64,000 nucleotides of DNA from Rhizobium sp. FKY42 (GTDB lineage Bacteria > Pseudomonadota > Alphaproteobacteria > Rhizobiales > Rhizobiaceae). Where the stretch lies: contig NZ_STGA01000029.1 in assembly GCF_005222835.1 (NCBI RefSeq), positions 496,001 to 560,000 on the forward strand. The letters are read 5' to 3'. Of the stretch, positions 29,004-38,516 are shown one piece after another (position 1 is the stretch's first letter; each line of letters opens with the position of its first letter). The notes below the pieces were generated by a model that saw only the letters and a program-made list of their open reading frames with translations, was not told where the DNA came from and searched no databases. Made by a program: the position numbers and the translations under genes.

Positions 29004-29254
29004 GTCCGTTCTCCGTTTGTTCAGGAACATGCAGGAAGTGCGACGATTCGACAAGTTCCCACCGGGTGAAACTGTCAGATCATCAGAACGAATAGCGGGA
29101 TGAGCGCAAAGAGTTCGTTTTCTGTTTCCGCATCTGCCTGGCATTGATCGGTGCGGCGGGTGTGATCAGCCTGCCAGTTCTCGACAGCATCCTACGGTAG
29201 AAACCATGCAATTCGTTTCAGTTTCAGACAGTGATTTTTAGAAGTGCTTAACGG

Positions 29255-29280
29255 TTGACGCGCTAGCGTATCCGCGTCAA
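29255..29280. repeat. inverted repeat before the polysaccharide deacetylase gene
   Basis: TTGACGCG (29255-29262) and CGCGTCAA (29273-29280) are perfect 8-base arms with a 10-base spacer, 26 bases before the start codon. It could be an operator or a hairpin in the leader; no promoter elements are clear. Confidence 0.5.
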
Positions 29281-29305
29281 AGGCGGAAACCGGATCAACA
29301 ATCAG

Positions 29306-30364
29306 ATGAGCGTATTGTTACAGGCCATTTGGCGCCGTAGCCTCAAGCGCGCGATGATTGCCGGCGGCCTGGAAGCGGCATACGTGCTGGCGAACCTCGG
29401 CGTCCTGCGCAATGCGCGTGGGCATGGTGCCATCTTTACGCTGCATCATGTGCGGCCTCGTGCACCACGCATTGTGGAACCCAACGCCCATCTGGAGATC
29501 ACACCGGAGTTTCTGGACCAGGCGCTGAGCCGTTTGAAGGAAGAAAGCTACGATCTAATCCCGCTTTCAGAGGTTCCGGCACGCCTTGCAAACCCCAGCG
29601 AAAGGCCATTCGCCTGCTTCACGATGGATGATGGCTATTGCAACAATGCCGACCATGCCCTGCCCGTCTTCGAACGCCATGGCGCACCGTTCACGATCTT
29701 CATCAACGAAGGTTTCGCGGATCGGACGCACACGATCTGGTGGGAAACGGTGGCGGCGCTGATCAACCAGCAAAGCCGGATCCGCTTTGATTTCGGTGAA
29801 GGCATGGAGGAAGTCAGACTCTCCTGCCCCAAAAGCAAGCTCGATACCTTTGACCGCTTCGCACGCTTCATGCAGAAGGATTGCGAGGCCCAGGCGGTCA
29901 AGCGTCTGGATGACGCAGCGCGCGCTTATGGGATCGAGCCTTTGGCGATCACGGAGGCCCTCACGATGGACCGGGCGCAGTTGCGCGCGCTTGCCCGCCA
30001 CCCGCTTGCCTCGCTCGGCGCGCATACGGTCAGCCATCGCGCCCTGATGCGGCTTTCGCCAGACGTTGCAGGACACGAAATGCGGCGCTCCGCCGATTGG
30101 CTGGAAGAGGTGACCGGCACGAGGCCCACCACCATTGCCTATCCCTATGGCACGAAAGCCGCCGTTTCGGAGCGGGATCAGCGTATCGCCCGCGAACTTG
30201 GTTTTTCGGTCGCAGTCACCACACAGCCCGGCACGCTGGGCCCCGACAGCCTTGATCGGCTGACGGGGCTGCCACGCATTTCGCTCAATGGCTTCTATCA
30301 GGAGCCGCGTTATGTCGCGGCCCTTGCTTCCGGGATTCCCTTCGCGATCTCGCGCGCGGCGTGA
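29306..30364 (+). CDS. polysaccharide deacetylase family protein
   Basis: The 352-residue protein contains a NodB-homology domain of the carbohydrate esterase 4 type. Catalytic and metal-site motifs are FTMDDGYCNNADHALPVFERHGAPFTIFINE (Asp-Asp), LASLGAHTVSHRALM (the two histidines) and RPTTIAYPYGTK (Arg/Pro). A basic N-terminus with a hydrophobic stretch (MIAGGLEAAYVLANLGVLR) may be a weak membrane association rather than a cleaved signal. Related proteins de-N-acetylate exopolysaccharides or other glycans; the substrate is unknown here. No good ribosome site precedes the ATG at 29306. It stands apart from its neighbours. Confidence 0.88.
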   Translation: MSVLLQAIWRRSLKRAMIAGGLEAAYVLANLGVLRNARGHGAIFTLHHVRPRAPRIVEPNAHLEITPEFLDQALSRLKEESYDLIPLSEVPARLANPSERPFACFTMDDGYCNNADHALPVFERHGAPFTIFINEGFADRTHTIWWETVAALINQQSRIRFDFGEGMEEVRLSCPKSKLDTFDRFARFMQKDCEAQAVKRLDDAARAYGIEPLAITEALTMDRAQLRALARHPLASLGAHTVSHRALMRLSPDVAGHEMRRSADWLEEVTGTRPTTIAYPYGTKAAVSERDQRIARELGFSVAVTTQPGTLGPDSLDRLTGLPRISLNGFYQEPRYVAALASGIPFAISRAA

Positions 30365-30383
30365 CGATTTTCGCGGATACATG

Positions 30384-30998
30384 CTAGGGATATAGGCGGA
30401 CCTTTTCCCAGCCCTCGCCCGCTCGCCGGAATTCCACGCGATCATGCAGGCGAAACTGGCGATCATGCCAGAATTCGATAGAGGTCGGCTCTATACGGAA
30501 ACCCGACCAGTGGGGTGGGCGCGGTATCTCGCCTATTGCGAACTTGGCGGTGTATTCCGCAACGGCCTTCTCCAGCGCAAACCGGCCCTCCAGCGGTCGT
30601 GACTGCCTGGATGCCCAGGCACCGATGCGGCTGCCCCGTGCGCGCGAGGCATAATAGGCATCCGCTTCTTCATCAGAAACGACTGTTACCGGCCCACGGA
30701 CCCGGACCTGACGGCGAAGCGATTTCCAGTGAAAGCACATGGCTGCCTTTTTCTGACCCAGAATTTCCTGTCCCTTCTGGCTTTCGAAGTTCGTGTAGAA
30801 AACGAAACCTCGTTCATCCAGACCCTTCAGGAGGACCATGCGAACATTTGGCAGACCATCCTGATCGACTGTGGCCAGTGCAGTGGCGTTCGGATCATTG
30901 ATCTCCGAGCCCTCGGCATCCTTCAGCCACTTGGCAAAAAGCTGAAAGGGCTCGCTCTCCTCGGTGAAGTCACCGCTTGTTAACCGTTCTTGCGACAT
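30384..30998 (-). CDS. pdxH: pyridoxamine 5'-phosphate oxidase
   Basis: PdxH oxidises pyridoxine or pyridoxamine phosphate to pyridoxal phosphate using FMN, providing the cofactor of enzymes such as ThrC. The 204-residue protein has the FMN-binding block [50 protein letters not shown], and the C-terminal [26 protein letters not shown] that is diagnostic. I start it at MSQERL (ATG 30998); upstream codons to 31085 overlap the divergent lipoprotein promoter and are not conserved. It is divergent from the lipoprotein gene. Confidence 0.97.
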   Translation of the reverse strand: MSQERLTSGDFTEESEPFQLFAKWLKDAEGSEINDPNATALATVDQDGLPNVRMVLLKGLDERGFVFYTNFESQKGQEILGQKKAAMCFHWKSLRRQVRVRGPVTVVSDEEADAYYASRARGSRIGAWASRQSRPLEGRFALEKAVAEYTAKFAIGEIPRPPHWSGFRIEPTSIEFWHDRQFRLHDRVEFRRAGEGWEKVRLYP

Positions 30999-31069
30999 AT
31001 TGACTAAAATGCTCCCGATCTGATCGAATGCAGCCCTAGAATCTTTCCGTGATTGGACGCAAGGTGGCA

Positions 31070-31519
31070 GTGACGCACAAGACAATCAACCGCACCCCCG
31101 GCACTTCGTTGCGTTCGGTCCAGGCTGCAATTCTTGTTGTTATGGCATGCGCTTTGGCAGGTTGCACTACCGGTGCGATGGATCTTTTCGGATCCACGCC
31201 GAAGGTGGATCGAAGCCTTTCTACGGCCACCGTCCCTACCCGGACCACCGAATCCGTCTCGGATGAAAAAACGGTGTTGAATGCCGTTTCCTCTGCCGAT
31301 CTGGTCAAGCTCGGCTCCTCGCCTCTGCCCTGGGCAAACACATCGACGGGAAGCGCCGGTGTCGTTTCCGAGATTCACGAGGTCAATCTCAACAGTCAGG
31401 TTTGCCGCCAGTTTCTGACAACCCGCCATTCCTATGAAGGAATTGCGCGCATGCGCGGCAATGCGTGCCTTGTCGGTACGGAATGGACCATGACCTCGTT
31501 TGCACCGCAGACGAACTGA
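31070..31519 (+). CDS. outer-membrane lipoprotein, RT0821/Lpp0805 surface-protein type
   Basis: The protein of about 149 residues has a signal ending in a lipobox (VMACALAGC), so it is exported and lipid-anchored. The rest is Ser/Thr-rich, then a C-terminal block [21 protein letters not shown] like the surface-antigen domain seen in RT0821/Lpp0805 proteins. Two cysteines in the C-terminal part (VCRQFL and NACLV) could form a disulfide. The start is a GTG; 31049, 31064 and 31070 are all possible and I favour 31070 because AAGG lies just upstream. It is divergent from pdxH. Confidence 0.75.
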   Translation: MTHKTINRTPGTSLRSVQAAILVVMACALAGCTTGAMDLFGSTPKVDRSLSTATVPTRTTESVSDEKTVLNAVSSADLVKLGSSPLPWANTSTGSAGVVSEIHEVNLNSQVCRQFLTTRHSYEGIARMRGNACLVGTEWTMTSFAPQTN

Positions 31520-31735
31520 ACAATCCGCCAACATAGCCAGACGCTTACATTGGGTTAAGCTTAATGCGGTTTTCACTTTTCGCTTAAAAGCATCTTTAGA
31601 AACTCAGCCTCTATCGTCGCTCTCAACATCGCGGACTGCTGTTTTGGCCCAATGGAACCGGAACGGCAAAATGCGAGTTGGATGGAGGAATGCTCGTGCC
31701 TGGCGCGAGCCTTTGCAGCGAACCGGTGGCGAAAG

Positions 31736-32983
31736 ATGCGTGACCCTTATTCCCTTCTCGGCGTCAAGAGAGACGCAGGAGCCGACGAGATCAAGGCAGC
31801 ATGGCGATCCAAGGCGAAATCGCTGCATCCGGATCATAACCAGGACGACCCGCTGGCAGCGAAGCGCTTTTCAGAAGTCGGCCAGGCCTATGATCTGTTG
31901 AAAGATCCCGAGCGCAGACGCCGCTTCGACCAGAGCTTCGACACTCAACAAACGATCATGCAGCAGCGCGAAGCCGCAAGGCAGGCGGAAGAACGGGCCA
32001 AGGCGGCCCGCGCGCGCGCTGAAGCGGTGATGGAGGAACTTGCCCGCGCCAATGCCCAGCGCGCGCAGGCACAAGCCCAGCAACAGGCCCAGCAACAGGC
32101 CCAGCAACAGGCAGGTGCCGCATCAGAACCGGCTGAAGACATGGTCGAGCGCATTTTTGGCAGCGGCGCCCAGCGAGCCGCGGCGGGCGGCGGCGGTTCC
32201 TATCGCGCCCAGCAGCAATCCAGTGCACGGAAAGGGCAGAATTCAGCCAATCAGCAGGCGGGCCAGCAATCGTCCGGACCAAAACCCAATACGCAGCAAC
32301 AGTCACAGGCTTCTTCCGGAGCCAAGGCTGCCGACCCCTCACAGGATCAGGCCAACAAAGTCGAACCGGAGGAAAAGCCGGAAGCGCCCAAGCCTGCGAC
32401 CCCTCTTCCGCTTCAGGCCCTCGAACTCATTTCAACCCTGGTTCGCCGTATTCGCGGTGAAGTACCGCCGCCGGAAAAAGCGCCCGATCTCACAGTGACG
32501 GCGAGCGTGTCGCTTGAGGACCTGCTTGAGCTGAAACCATCGCAGGTAACCCTGTCCGACGAGCGGGAGGTCTGGTTTGCGCTGGAGCCCGGCATGAGCG
32601 ACGGACACGTGCTGCGCCTCAAGGGCCAGGGCCTGCGTTTGCCGAACATGCAGCGGGGCGATCTCGTGATCACGCTGCAGGTGCGCAAGGACAATCGTTT
32701 CCGCCTTGAGGAATTCGATCTCCATACCGTTCTTCCCATAAAGCTCGAAGACGCCGTGCTCGGTGGCGAGGCCGAAGTCGAGACCCCAGGCGGCATTGTT
32801 CCCGTATCCATTCCGGCCTGGACCGGCTCCGACCAGACCGCAAGGCTGGAAGGACTGGGATTACAGAAGGAAGACGGCAGCCGCGGTGATCTGGTGGTAG
32901 AGTTCCGCGTGCTTCTCTGGGAGAAGCCCGATGACAAGGTTATCGATCTCATGCGGCACATGCGCTACGGATTATTTGTGTAA
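31736..32983 (+). CDS. DnaJ-class chaperone, CbpA-like with a Gln/Ala-rich linker
   Basis: The 415-residue protein starts with a J domain (RDPYSLLGVKRDAGADEIKAAWRSKAKSLHPDHNQDDP), including the HPD tripeptide that stimulates DnaK. A long low-complexity linker rich in Ala, Arg, Gln and Ser (about residues 80-245) replaces the Gly/Phe region, and no zinc finger follows, so it is of the CbpA class. The C-terminal DnaJ substrate domain (about 260-415) contains FALEPGMSDGHVLRLKGQGL and GDLVVEFRVLLWE. I start at ATG 31736, directly before RDPYS. Its partner dnaK is elsewhere. FabI follows after about 190 bases. Confidence 0.9.
   Translation: MRDPYSLLGVKRDAGADEIKAAWRSKAKSLHPDHNQDDPLAAKRFSEVGQAYDLLKDPERRRRFDQSFDTQQTIMQQREAARQAEERAKAARARAEAVMEELARANAQRAQAQAQQQAQQQAQQQAGAASEPAEDMVERIFGSGAQRAAAGGGGSYRAQQQSSARKGQNSANQQAGQQSSGPKPNTQQQSQASSGAKAADPSQDQANKVEPEEKPEAPKPATPLPLQALELISTLVRRIRGEVPPPEKAPDLTVTASVSLEDLLELKPSQVTLSDEREVWFALEPGMSDGHVLRLKGQGLRLPNMQRGDLVITLQVRKDNRFRLEEFDLHTVLPIKLEDAVLGGEAEVETPGGIVPVSIPAWTGSDQTARLEGLGLQKEDGSRGDLVVEFRVLLWEKPDDKVIDLMRHMRYGLFV
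32075..32110 (+). repeat. three tandem 12-base repeats inside the DnaJ linker
   Basis: GCCCAGCAACAG is repeated three times exactly, encoding A-Q-Q-Q units in the low-complexity linker of the DnaJ-like protein. Slippage could alter linker length without breaking the frame. Confidence 0.95.
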
Positions 32984-33177
32984 CGGAGATATGACGTTAT
33001 CCACTGCACGTCCGGCGACAAAGGCCCGTCATGGTCTCGAAATTGCAGTCATATTTGCTCAGCATGCCTGAATGCACGCCGTGTTACGGAAGCTTACAGG
33101 AGATGATCTGCCTTGTGCTTGAACCCGCGGGCGGCCTATGCCATAGGCAAACTCGAAATTAGCTTAGGGGATACCGT

Positions 33178-33996
33178 ATGGCTCAGGCAACCGGCCTCAT
33201 GGCAGGCAAACGTGGCGTTATCATGGGTGTTGCGAACAATCGTTCCATCGCCTGGGGTATCGCAAAGGCCATTCATGCGCAGGGCGGCGAAATCGCACTA
33301 ACCTATCAGGGCGATGCGCTGAAGAAGCGCGTCGAGCCGCTGGCCGACGAAATCGGCGCGATCCTGGCGGGCCACTGTGATGTCTCTGACGAAACGACAA
33401 TCGATGCCGTTTTTGATCATATCGAAAAGGTCTGGGGCAAGATCGACTTCATCGTCCACGCAATTGGATTTTCCGACAAGGACGAACTGACGGGTCGTTA
33501 CGTTGATACGACGCCGGAAAACTTTGCCAAGACGATGCAGATCTCCGTCTATTCGTTTACGTCGGTCGCACGTCGCGCTGAAAAGCTGATGACAGATGGC
33601 GGCTCGATGTTGACGCTCACCTATTACGGCGCCGAAAAGGTCATGCCGAACTACAACGTCATGGGCGTTGCCAAGGCGGCTCTCGAGGCGAGCGTGAAGT
33701 ATCTGGCGGTCGACCTCGGACCGAAGAACATCCGCGTCAATGCCATTTCGGCCGGTCCGATCAAGACGCTGGCAGCTTCGGGCATCGGCGATTTCCGCTA
33801 TATCCTGAAGTGGAACGAGTACAACGCGCCTCTGCGCCGGACGGTAACGATCGAGGAAGTGGGCGATGTCGGCCTCTACATGCTGTCCGACCTGTCGCGT
33901 TCGGTCACGGGCGAAGTTCACCATGCTGACAGCGGCTATCATGTCATCGGCATGAAGGCTGTCGACGCACCGGATATCTCGGTCGTCAAGGATTGA
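33178..33996 (+). CDS. fabI: enoyl-[acyl-carrier-protein] reductase (NADH)
   Basis: FabI reduces trans-2-enoyl-ACP in the last step of fatty acid elongation. The 272-residue SDR protein has the FabI-type nucleotide motif GVANNRSIAWGIAKAIHAQG near residues 17-36. The catalytic Tyr-x6-Lys is in NYNVMGVAKAALE, with the preceding LTYYGAEKVMPN. The AISAGPIKTLAASGI substrate loop is present. AGGGG stands about nine bases before the ATG. The histidine phosphatase gene follows after 34 bases. The triclosan-contact region looks normal, so no resistance-related change is suggested. Confidence 0.97.
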   Translation: MAQATGLMAGKRGVIMGVANNRSIAWGIAKAIHAQGGEIALTYQGDALKKRVEPLADEIGAILAGHCDVSDETTIDAVFDHIEKVWGKIDFIVHAIGFSDKDELTGRYVDTTPENFAKTMQISVYSFTSVARRAEKLMTDGGSMLTLTYYGAEKVMPNYNVMGVAKAALEASVKYLAVDLGPKNIRVNAISAGPIKTLAASGIGDFRYILKWNEYNAPLRRTVTIEEVGDVGLYMLSDLSRSVTGEVHHADSGYHVIGMKAVDAPDISVVKD

Positions 33997-34030
33997 GTCG
34001 TCTTACCCGGCAACAGACGGAGCACGTGCT

Positions 34031-34627
34031 TTGCTGATCTACATGATCCGCCATGGTCAGACCGACTGGAATGCCGAAGGGCGATTGCAAGGCCAAAAGG
34101 ATATTGGCCTGAATGACACAGGGCGGGCTCAGGCCCGCCTGAACGGGCACACCTTGCGCGACCTTCTGGGCCCAGAGGCGCCGCATTTCGACTATGTGTC
34201 CTCCCCGCTTGGCCGCACCCGCGAAACCATGCAGTTGGCGCGAACTGAAATGGGCCTCGATCCCATGGCCTATCGCACCGATGAGCGGTTGGTGGAGCTT
34301 TCCTTCGGAGACTGGGAGGGTCATACGCTGGACGACATCCGTGCCGTGGCGCCGGATCGCCTCAAGGCACGCTCCCGCCATAAGTGGTCCTTCATTCCAC
34401 CGGGCACTGACGCGGAAAGCTATGAGATCCTGTCATGGCGCGTCGGCGCCTGGCTGCAAACCGTAACCCAGCCCACAGTCTGTGTTGCCCATGGCGGCGT
34501 TGTTCGCTCCATCCTGAAACTCGTGGGAGGATGGGACGAGATGGAAGCCGCGAAATGCGACATTCCGCAGGACAAGGTGCTGATCATAGACCGCGATGCG
34601 GGCAAGGCGCAGTGGTACGCACAATAG
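34031..34627 (+). CDS. histidine phosphatase family protein (phosphoglycerate mutase-like)
   Basis: The 198-residue protein has the branch-1 histidine phosphatase core: IRHGQTDWNAEGRLQGQKD at the N-terminus with the phosphorylated His, SPLGRTRETMQLA, LVELSFGDWEGH and CVAHGGVVRSILKL with the second histidine. Such enzymes may hydrolyse sugar phosphates or act as phosphoglycerate mutases; the exact substrate is unknown. A TTG at 34031 is the likely start, with ACGGAG about nine bases upstream; an ATG four codons later starts directly at IRHGQ. It is 34 bases downstream of fabI in the same direction and is followed by a dispersed intergenic repeat. Confidence 0.88.
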   Translation: MLIYMIRHGQTDWNAEGRLQGQKDIGLNDTGRAQARLNGHTLRDLLGPEAPHFDYVSSPLGRTRETMQLARTEMGLDPMAYRTDERLVELSFGDWEGHTLDDIRAVAPDRLKARSRHKWSFIPPGTDAESYEILSWRVGAWLQTVTQPTVCVAHGGVVRSILKLVGGWDEMEAAKCDIPQDKVLIIDRDAGKAQWYAQ

Positions 34628-34637
34628 AACGGAATTC

Positions 34638-34727
34638 GATCTGATTGAATCAGATCGGCACTCTATCTGTATGTTTGTCACGCATAACTTTCTCGATCCT
34701 CGTTTCACTCCGGTCGGATTATGCTGT
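34638..34727. repeat. dispersed intergenic palindromic repeat, copy A
   Basis: It begins with a perfect palindrome, GATCTGATT-G-AATCAGATC (34638-34656). From 34653, 75 bases align without gaps to 50923-50997, with about 54 identities by hand count, ending in a shared GTCGGATNATGCT. It lies just after the histidine phosphatase stop codon. It is a candidate Rhizobiaceae intergenic repeat. Confidence 0.7.
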
Positions 34728-34748
34728 AAACGGGAAGCGAACAGGCCG

Positions 34749-35009
34749 TTACTGTCTGACCTGCAAGTCGTCGATCATCCGGTTTCCGCCGACCACCGTG
34801 TAAAAGACGACGACCTTCACACCTGACTTCAACCCGTCGAAGTTGAATTCTTCCGGTACCTTGTAGGTTTTGCCGTCATCAAGCGTGATGGAAAGCTTCT
34901 TTGTATCAACGGCCTTGATCGTGGCTTCGACATCCATGCTTTGAGCGGAACTGGCCAGGGGCGACAGGATGCTGGCAGTGGCGAGGAGAGCCGCAATCAG
35001 GAGACGCAT
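34749..35009 (-). CDS. DUF1344 small secreted protein
   Basis: The 86-residue protein has a clear signal peptide (LLIAALLATASILSPLASSAQ). The mature part of about 60 residues reads like an OB-fold/beta domain: VEATIKAVDTKKLSITLDDGKTYKVPEEFNFDGLKSGVKVVVFYTV. This matches DUF1344, common in rhizobia. The function is unknown; the domain resembles small nucleic-acid- or metal-binding periplasmic folds. A GAGATATT lies before the start at 35009; no better ribosome site is seen. It is divergent from the large GGDEF/EAL gene. Confidence 0.85.
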   Translation of the reverse strand: MRLLIAALLATASILSPLASSAQSMDVEATIKAVDTKKLSITLDDGKTYKVPEEFNFDGLKSGVKVVVFYTVVGGNRMIDDLQVRQ

Positions 35010-35321
35010 GGAGATATTGCTTTCATTAACGGATCGAGTGTCTTGTTTCGACACATAATTTTCTGCCAGATTGTGGCGAAATTCGACCCCGATGATGACG
35101 ATTTCCGGCTTCTTCCACAGATCACAAAACGCGATCCGGTGCTCCAGGTGGCGATATGATGCTTTATACCGCAGCATCCGTCAAACTTGCTTCGAGGCGA
35201 TGATGTTCTGACGATTTACCACAGTGGAAAACAAGAAATCACAGGGCAGTTAATGCTGTTCATCTAAAGCAGAAAATTAACTCGCGCCCCTTAGTTTTGA
35301 TCCCAATGGTTGTAGAACAGG
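35010..35321. other. AT-rich divergent intergenic region
   Basis: This 312-base stretch lies between DUF1344 and the GGDEF/EAL gene. It is richer in A and T than its surroundings. The only structure I see is AGTTAAT (35248-35254) and ATTAACT (35276-35282), inverted arms 21 bases apart, upstream of the GGDEF/EAL gene. No gene is visible. Confidence 0.5.
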
Positions 35322-38300
35322 ATGACATGGCTGGTGCGGTTTCTCTCTTCACTCACTATTTTCAAGCGGGAGAGCCCTCAATTTCTGACGCGGCGTACGC
35401 CGCTTGCCATGGCTTTTGTCATGGTCATCGGGATCATAGCGCTCGGACTCGTCATCGATCTTGAGCGCACATCGCGGCATCAGGCCGAATTGCGCGAGTC
35501 GGCTGAACATTCTCTCGCCGACCTCCTGCAGAAAATCGACGGACATTTGCGCAGAGATCTGATGATTGCCGATAACCTGGCGAATGTCTTGCGGTATAAA
35601 TCTCGTTTTTCCCCTGTACAACTGAATGACGAGGCGCGATCCGCTCTGCAGATGAACGGTCACATTCGCGCAATTGCGGTTGCGCCGGACAACAGGCTCA
35701 GTCATATCCTGACCCGCGACGGCACCATCGATCTGTCGAGCAGTCAGCCGCACTCGGACCAACAGAACCTGCACCTGAAAATTCTGGCTCGACAATTGGG
35801 CGAGCTTTCCCCGACGCAGGAGCCAATACTCCTGCCTGATCCGGAACAGGGCGTCCTCAACCTTGCGGTTCCCGTGCCGGGTGCAGACGAGCAATCGTGG
35901 GGATCACTGATTCTCCTGATCGACCGCAATGCATTTCTGTCGGACGTGGGCCTTGATGCCCCATCCTCCAGCGTTTCCCTGCAGCACGCCGAAAGCACCC
36001 ACTCCCTTCATGTTTCCATCGAGCATCGCGGTCTGAATGGTACGTCGCCGATCACGGGGAAACCGCATGCCGGAGATATCCTTGCTCTGTCGGGCCAAGT
36101 GGACCTGTTCGGAACGGGCCATTGGCACATCCGCGCGATCCCACAGTCGGGCTGGGACGCTGCTCCCGAAGATCTGGTTCCTTTTCGCATCTTCCTGACG
36201 CTGACAGGCTTGGCGGTCATCATTCCGATCATCGTCGCAGCCTTCCTGATCGGCGAGCGCAACCGCAATATCCAGATGCTGAAGGCACGTGAGGCCAATC
36301 TCCTGGAGTTGTCGCAGCGTTTCAACCTCGCCATGGAAACCTCCAATATCGGCATCTGGGAGGTTAAGGCGGATAATCATCTTATCTGGGACGAGCGGGC
36401 AGCCATCTTGCACGGAAAGAACCCCGATATGGAGGCCAACAGGCTTGAGGAATGGCTGGATCTGATCGTGCCGGACGATCTTGCCGCGGCAGAAGCCCAT
36501 TTCTTCACGACGATCTGCTCTTCGGAGCCCTGTACGAATATCTACCGCATCCGTACCGCACAGGGCGAGATCCGCTATCTGCGATCGGCGGGCGCAAGCT
36601 ACCGCAAGAGCGACCTGACGACCCACACGACGGGCATCGTCTGGGATGTCACCTCCGACATGATGGTCAACAAGACGCTGCTCGAAGCCAAGGCCGACAG
36701 CGACATCAAGAATGCCGAACTGGAACTGGCGCTTGACGAGCTTTCCAATCGTGAACAGGAACTGGAAGAGCTTTCAACGCGTCTCAACCTGGCGCTTGCC
36801 TCCTACAATTGCGGCATATGGGAATCCGTTCCGAGCGGCGGTGGCGAATTGTGGGACGAGCGCATGTGCCAGCTTTACGGCATTCCCTACACAGGACGCG
36901 TCATCAGCCACGAAACCTGGATCGACATGATCCATCCCGATGACCGGTTCATGGCTCGTCCGCTGATCGGCATGTTGCCCAATGATCTTTCTGCAGCGCC
37001 GCTAACGGTGCGCGTGCCGCAACCCGATGGAACAAGCCGCTATGTGCGCTCCATCGGCAAGACGCATGTCATGCGTGACGGTTCCACCAAGCTGGTCGGC
37101 ATCGCCTTTGACGTGACCGGCGACATGCTGATGACGCAACAACTGCAGGCCGCCAAGCGCGAGGCCGAGGCCAAGAATGTGGAACTGGAACTGGCGAAGC
37201 ACCGCATCGAGCACAATGCGCTGCATGATCCGCTGACCGGGCTGGCCAATCGCCGCAAGCTGGACATGGAACTGGATGCGCTGACGCAGAAGAGCCACAG
37301 CGAGCGAACCCATATCTCAATCCTCCATCTCGATCTCGACCGCTTCAAGCAGATCAACGATACTCTGGGGCACGCGGCCGGGGACGCCATGCTGGTTTAT
37401 GCCGCCAAGATATTGACCCGCAGTGTTCGCGCCGATGATATCGTTGCACGTATTGGCGGGGATGAATTCGTTATCCTGGTGCAGGGAACCAGCGACCCGG
37501 ATGTCGTGGCCGAGCTCTCCAGCCAAATTATTACAGAAATTCGCCAACCGCTCGATTATGACGGCTTTTCTTGCCGATGCGGCGTTTCCATCGGCATCGC
37601 GCAGGCCAGCGGAACCCGTATCGATGGGCGCAAGATGCTGGTCAATGCGGATATTGCGCTCTACCGGGCGAAAAATCTTGGCCGTAACCGCTTCGAATTC
37701 TTCACGCAGAACCTGCAGTCGGAGATCATTACCCAGAAGAGAACAGCCGATGAGCTTCTGACAGCCATTGAGGAACAGCAGTTCGTGACCTGGTACCAGC
37801 CGCAATTCTGTGCAAACAGCATGAAGCTTACCGGCGTGGAAGCCCTCGTGCGGTGGCGTCATCCGCATCGCGGCATTCTGGCGCCGGATGCATTCCTGGG
37901 CATTGCCGAAGACCTGAACGTGACTGCGACACTCGACCAGATCGTTCTCGAAACCGTTCTCAAGGATCAGATGCGGTGGGCGGCCGTCGGGATCGACGTG
38001 CCGAAGGTATCGGTCAACGTGTCTTCCAAGCGTCTCAAGGACGAAGGCCTCATCGAAACGCTGAAAACACTCCAGATCACGCCCGGACGTATCTCTTTCG
38101 AACTGATTGAATCGATCTTCCTCGATGAAAGCGAGGACTGCGTGACCGCCAATCTGGAGCGCATCAAGGCGCTTGGGATCGACATCGAGATCGACGACTT
38201 CGGGACGGGGCATACCTCGATCGTCAGCTTGCTGAAACTCAGGCCCAAGCGCTTGAAGATCGACCGCCAACTCGTGATGCCGATCCTGGAGTCCCGTCAG

Positions 38301-38504
38301 GAGCTGACGCTCGTACGCGCGATCATTGACATCGCCAAATCGCTTGGGGTTGAGACAGTGGCTGAAGGCGTGGAGACCATGCAGCACGCCAAGATGCTTC
38401 GGGACATGGGCTGCGACCTGTTGCAGGGTTACGCCTTCTCGCGTCCCCTACCCTTCGAGAATTTCAGCACAATGGCACTGGCAGGCTTCCAGAAGGCCAG
38501 TTGA
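35322..38504 (+). CDS. membrane PAS-PAS-GGDEF-EAL protein, both catalytic motifs intact
   Basis: This 1060-residue cyclic-di-GMP protein has an N-terminal membrane anchor (about residues 28-47) and a periplasmic sensing region (about 50-280, CHASE-like). A second transmembrane helix follows (about 285-308), then a coiled linker and two PAS domains (about 325-470 and 490-610). GGDEF occupies about 640-800 and EAL about 820-1055. The GGDEF signature is RIGGDEFVIL and an RxxD inhibitory site (RADD) lies five residues before it. The EAL domain has GVEALVRWRHP, ELIES, DDFGTGHTS, KIDRQ and VAEGVE. Both activities are therefore possible. It differs from the degenerate paralogue at 4.1 kb. Confidence 0.94.
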   Translation: MTWLVRFLSSLTIFKRESPQFLTRRTPLAMAFVMVIGIIALGLVIDLERTSRHQAELRESAEHSLADLLQKIDGHLRRDLMIADNLANVLRYKSRFSPVQLNDEARSALQMNGHIRAIAVAPDNRLSHILTRDGTIDLSSSQPHSDQQNLHLKILARQLGELSPTQEPILLPDPEQGVLNLAVPVPGADEQSWGSLILLIDRNAFLSDVGLDAPSSSVSLQHAESTHSLHVSIEHRGLNGTSPITGKPHAGDILALSGQVDLFGTGHWHIRAIPQSGWDAAPEDLVPFRIFLTLTGLAVIIPIIVAAFLIGERNRNIQMLKAREANLLELSQRFNLAMETSNIGIWEVKADNHLIWDERAAILHGKNPDMEANRLEEWLDLIVPDDLAAAEAHFFTTICSSEPCTNIYRIRTAQGEIRYLRSAGASYRKSDLTTHTTGIVWDVTSDMMVNKTLLEAKADSDIKNAELELALDELSNREQELEELSTRLNLALASYNCGIWESVPSGGGELWDERMCQLYGIPYTGRVISHETWIDMIHPDDRFMARPLIGMLPNDLSAAPLTVRVPQPDGTSRYVRSIGKTHVMRDGSTKLVGIAFDVTGDMLMTQQLQAAKREAEAKNVELELAKHRIEHNALHDPLTGLANRRKLDMELDALTQKSHSERTHISILHLDLDRFKQINDTLGHAAGDAMLVYAAKILTRSVRADDIVARIGGDEFVILVQGTSDPDVVAELSSQIITEIRQPLDYDGFSCRCGVSIGIAQASGTRIDGRKMLVNADIALYRAKNLGRNRFEFFTQNLQSEIITQKRTADELLTAIEEQQFVTWYQPQFCANSMKLTGVEALVRWRHPHRGILAPDAFLGIAEDLNVTATLDQIVLETVLKDQMRWAAVGIDVPKVSVNVSSKRLKDEGLIETLKTLQITPGRISFELIESIFLDESEDCVTANLERIKALGIDIEIDDFGTGHTSIVSLLKLRPKRLKIDRQLVMPILESRQELTLVRAIIDIAKSLGVETVAEGVETMQHAKMLRDMGCDLLQGYAFSRPLPFENFSTMALAGFQKAS

Positions 38505-38516
38505 TCCAGACAGGTC

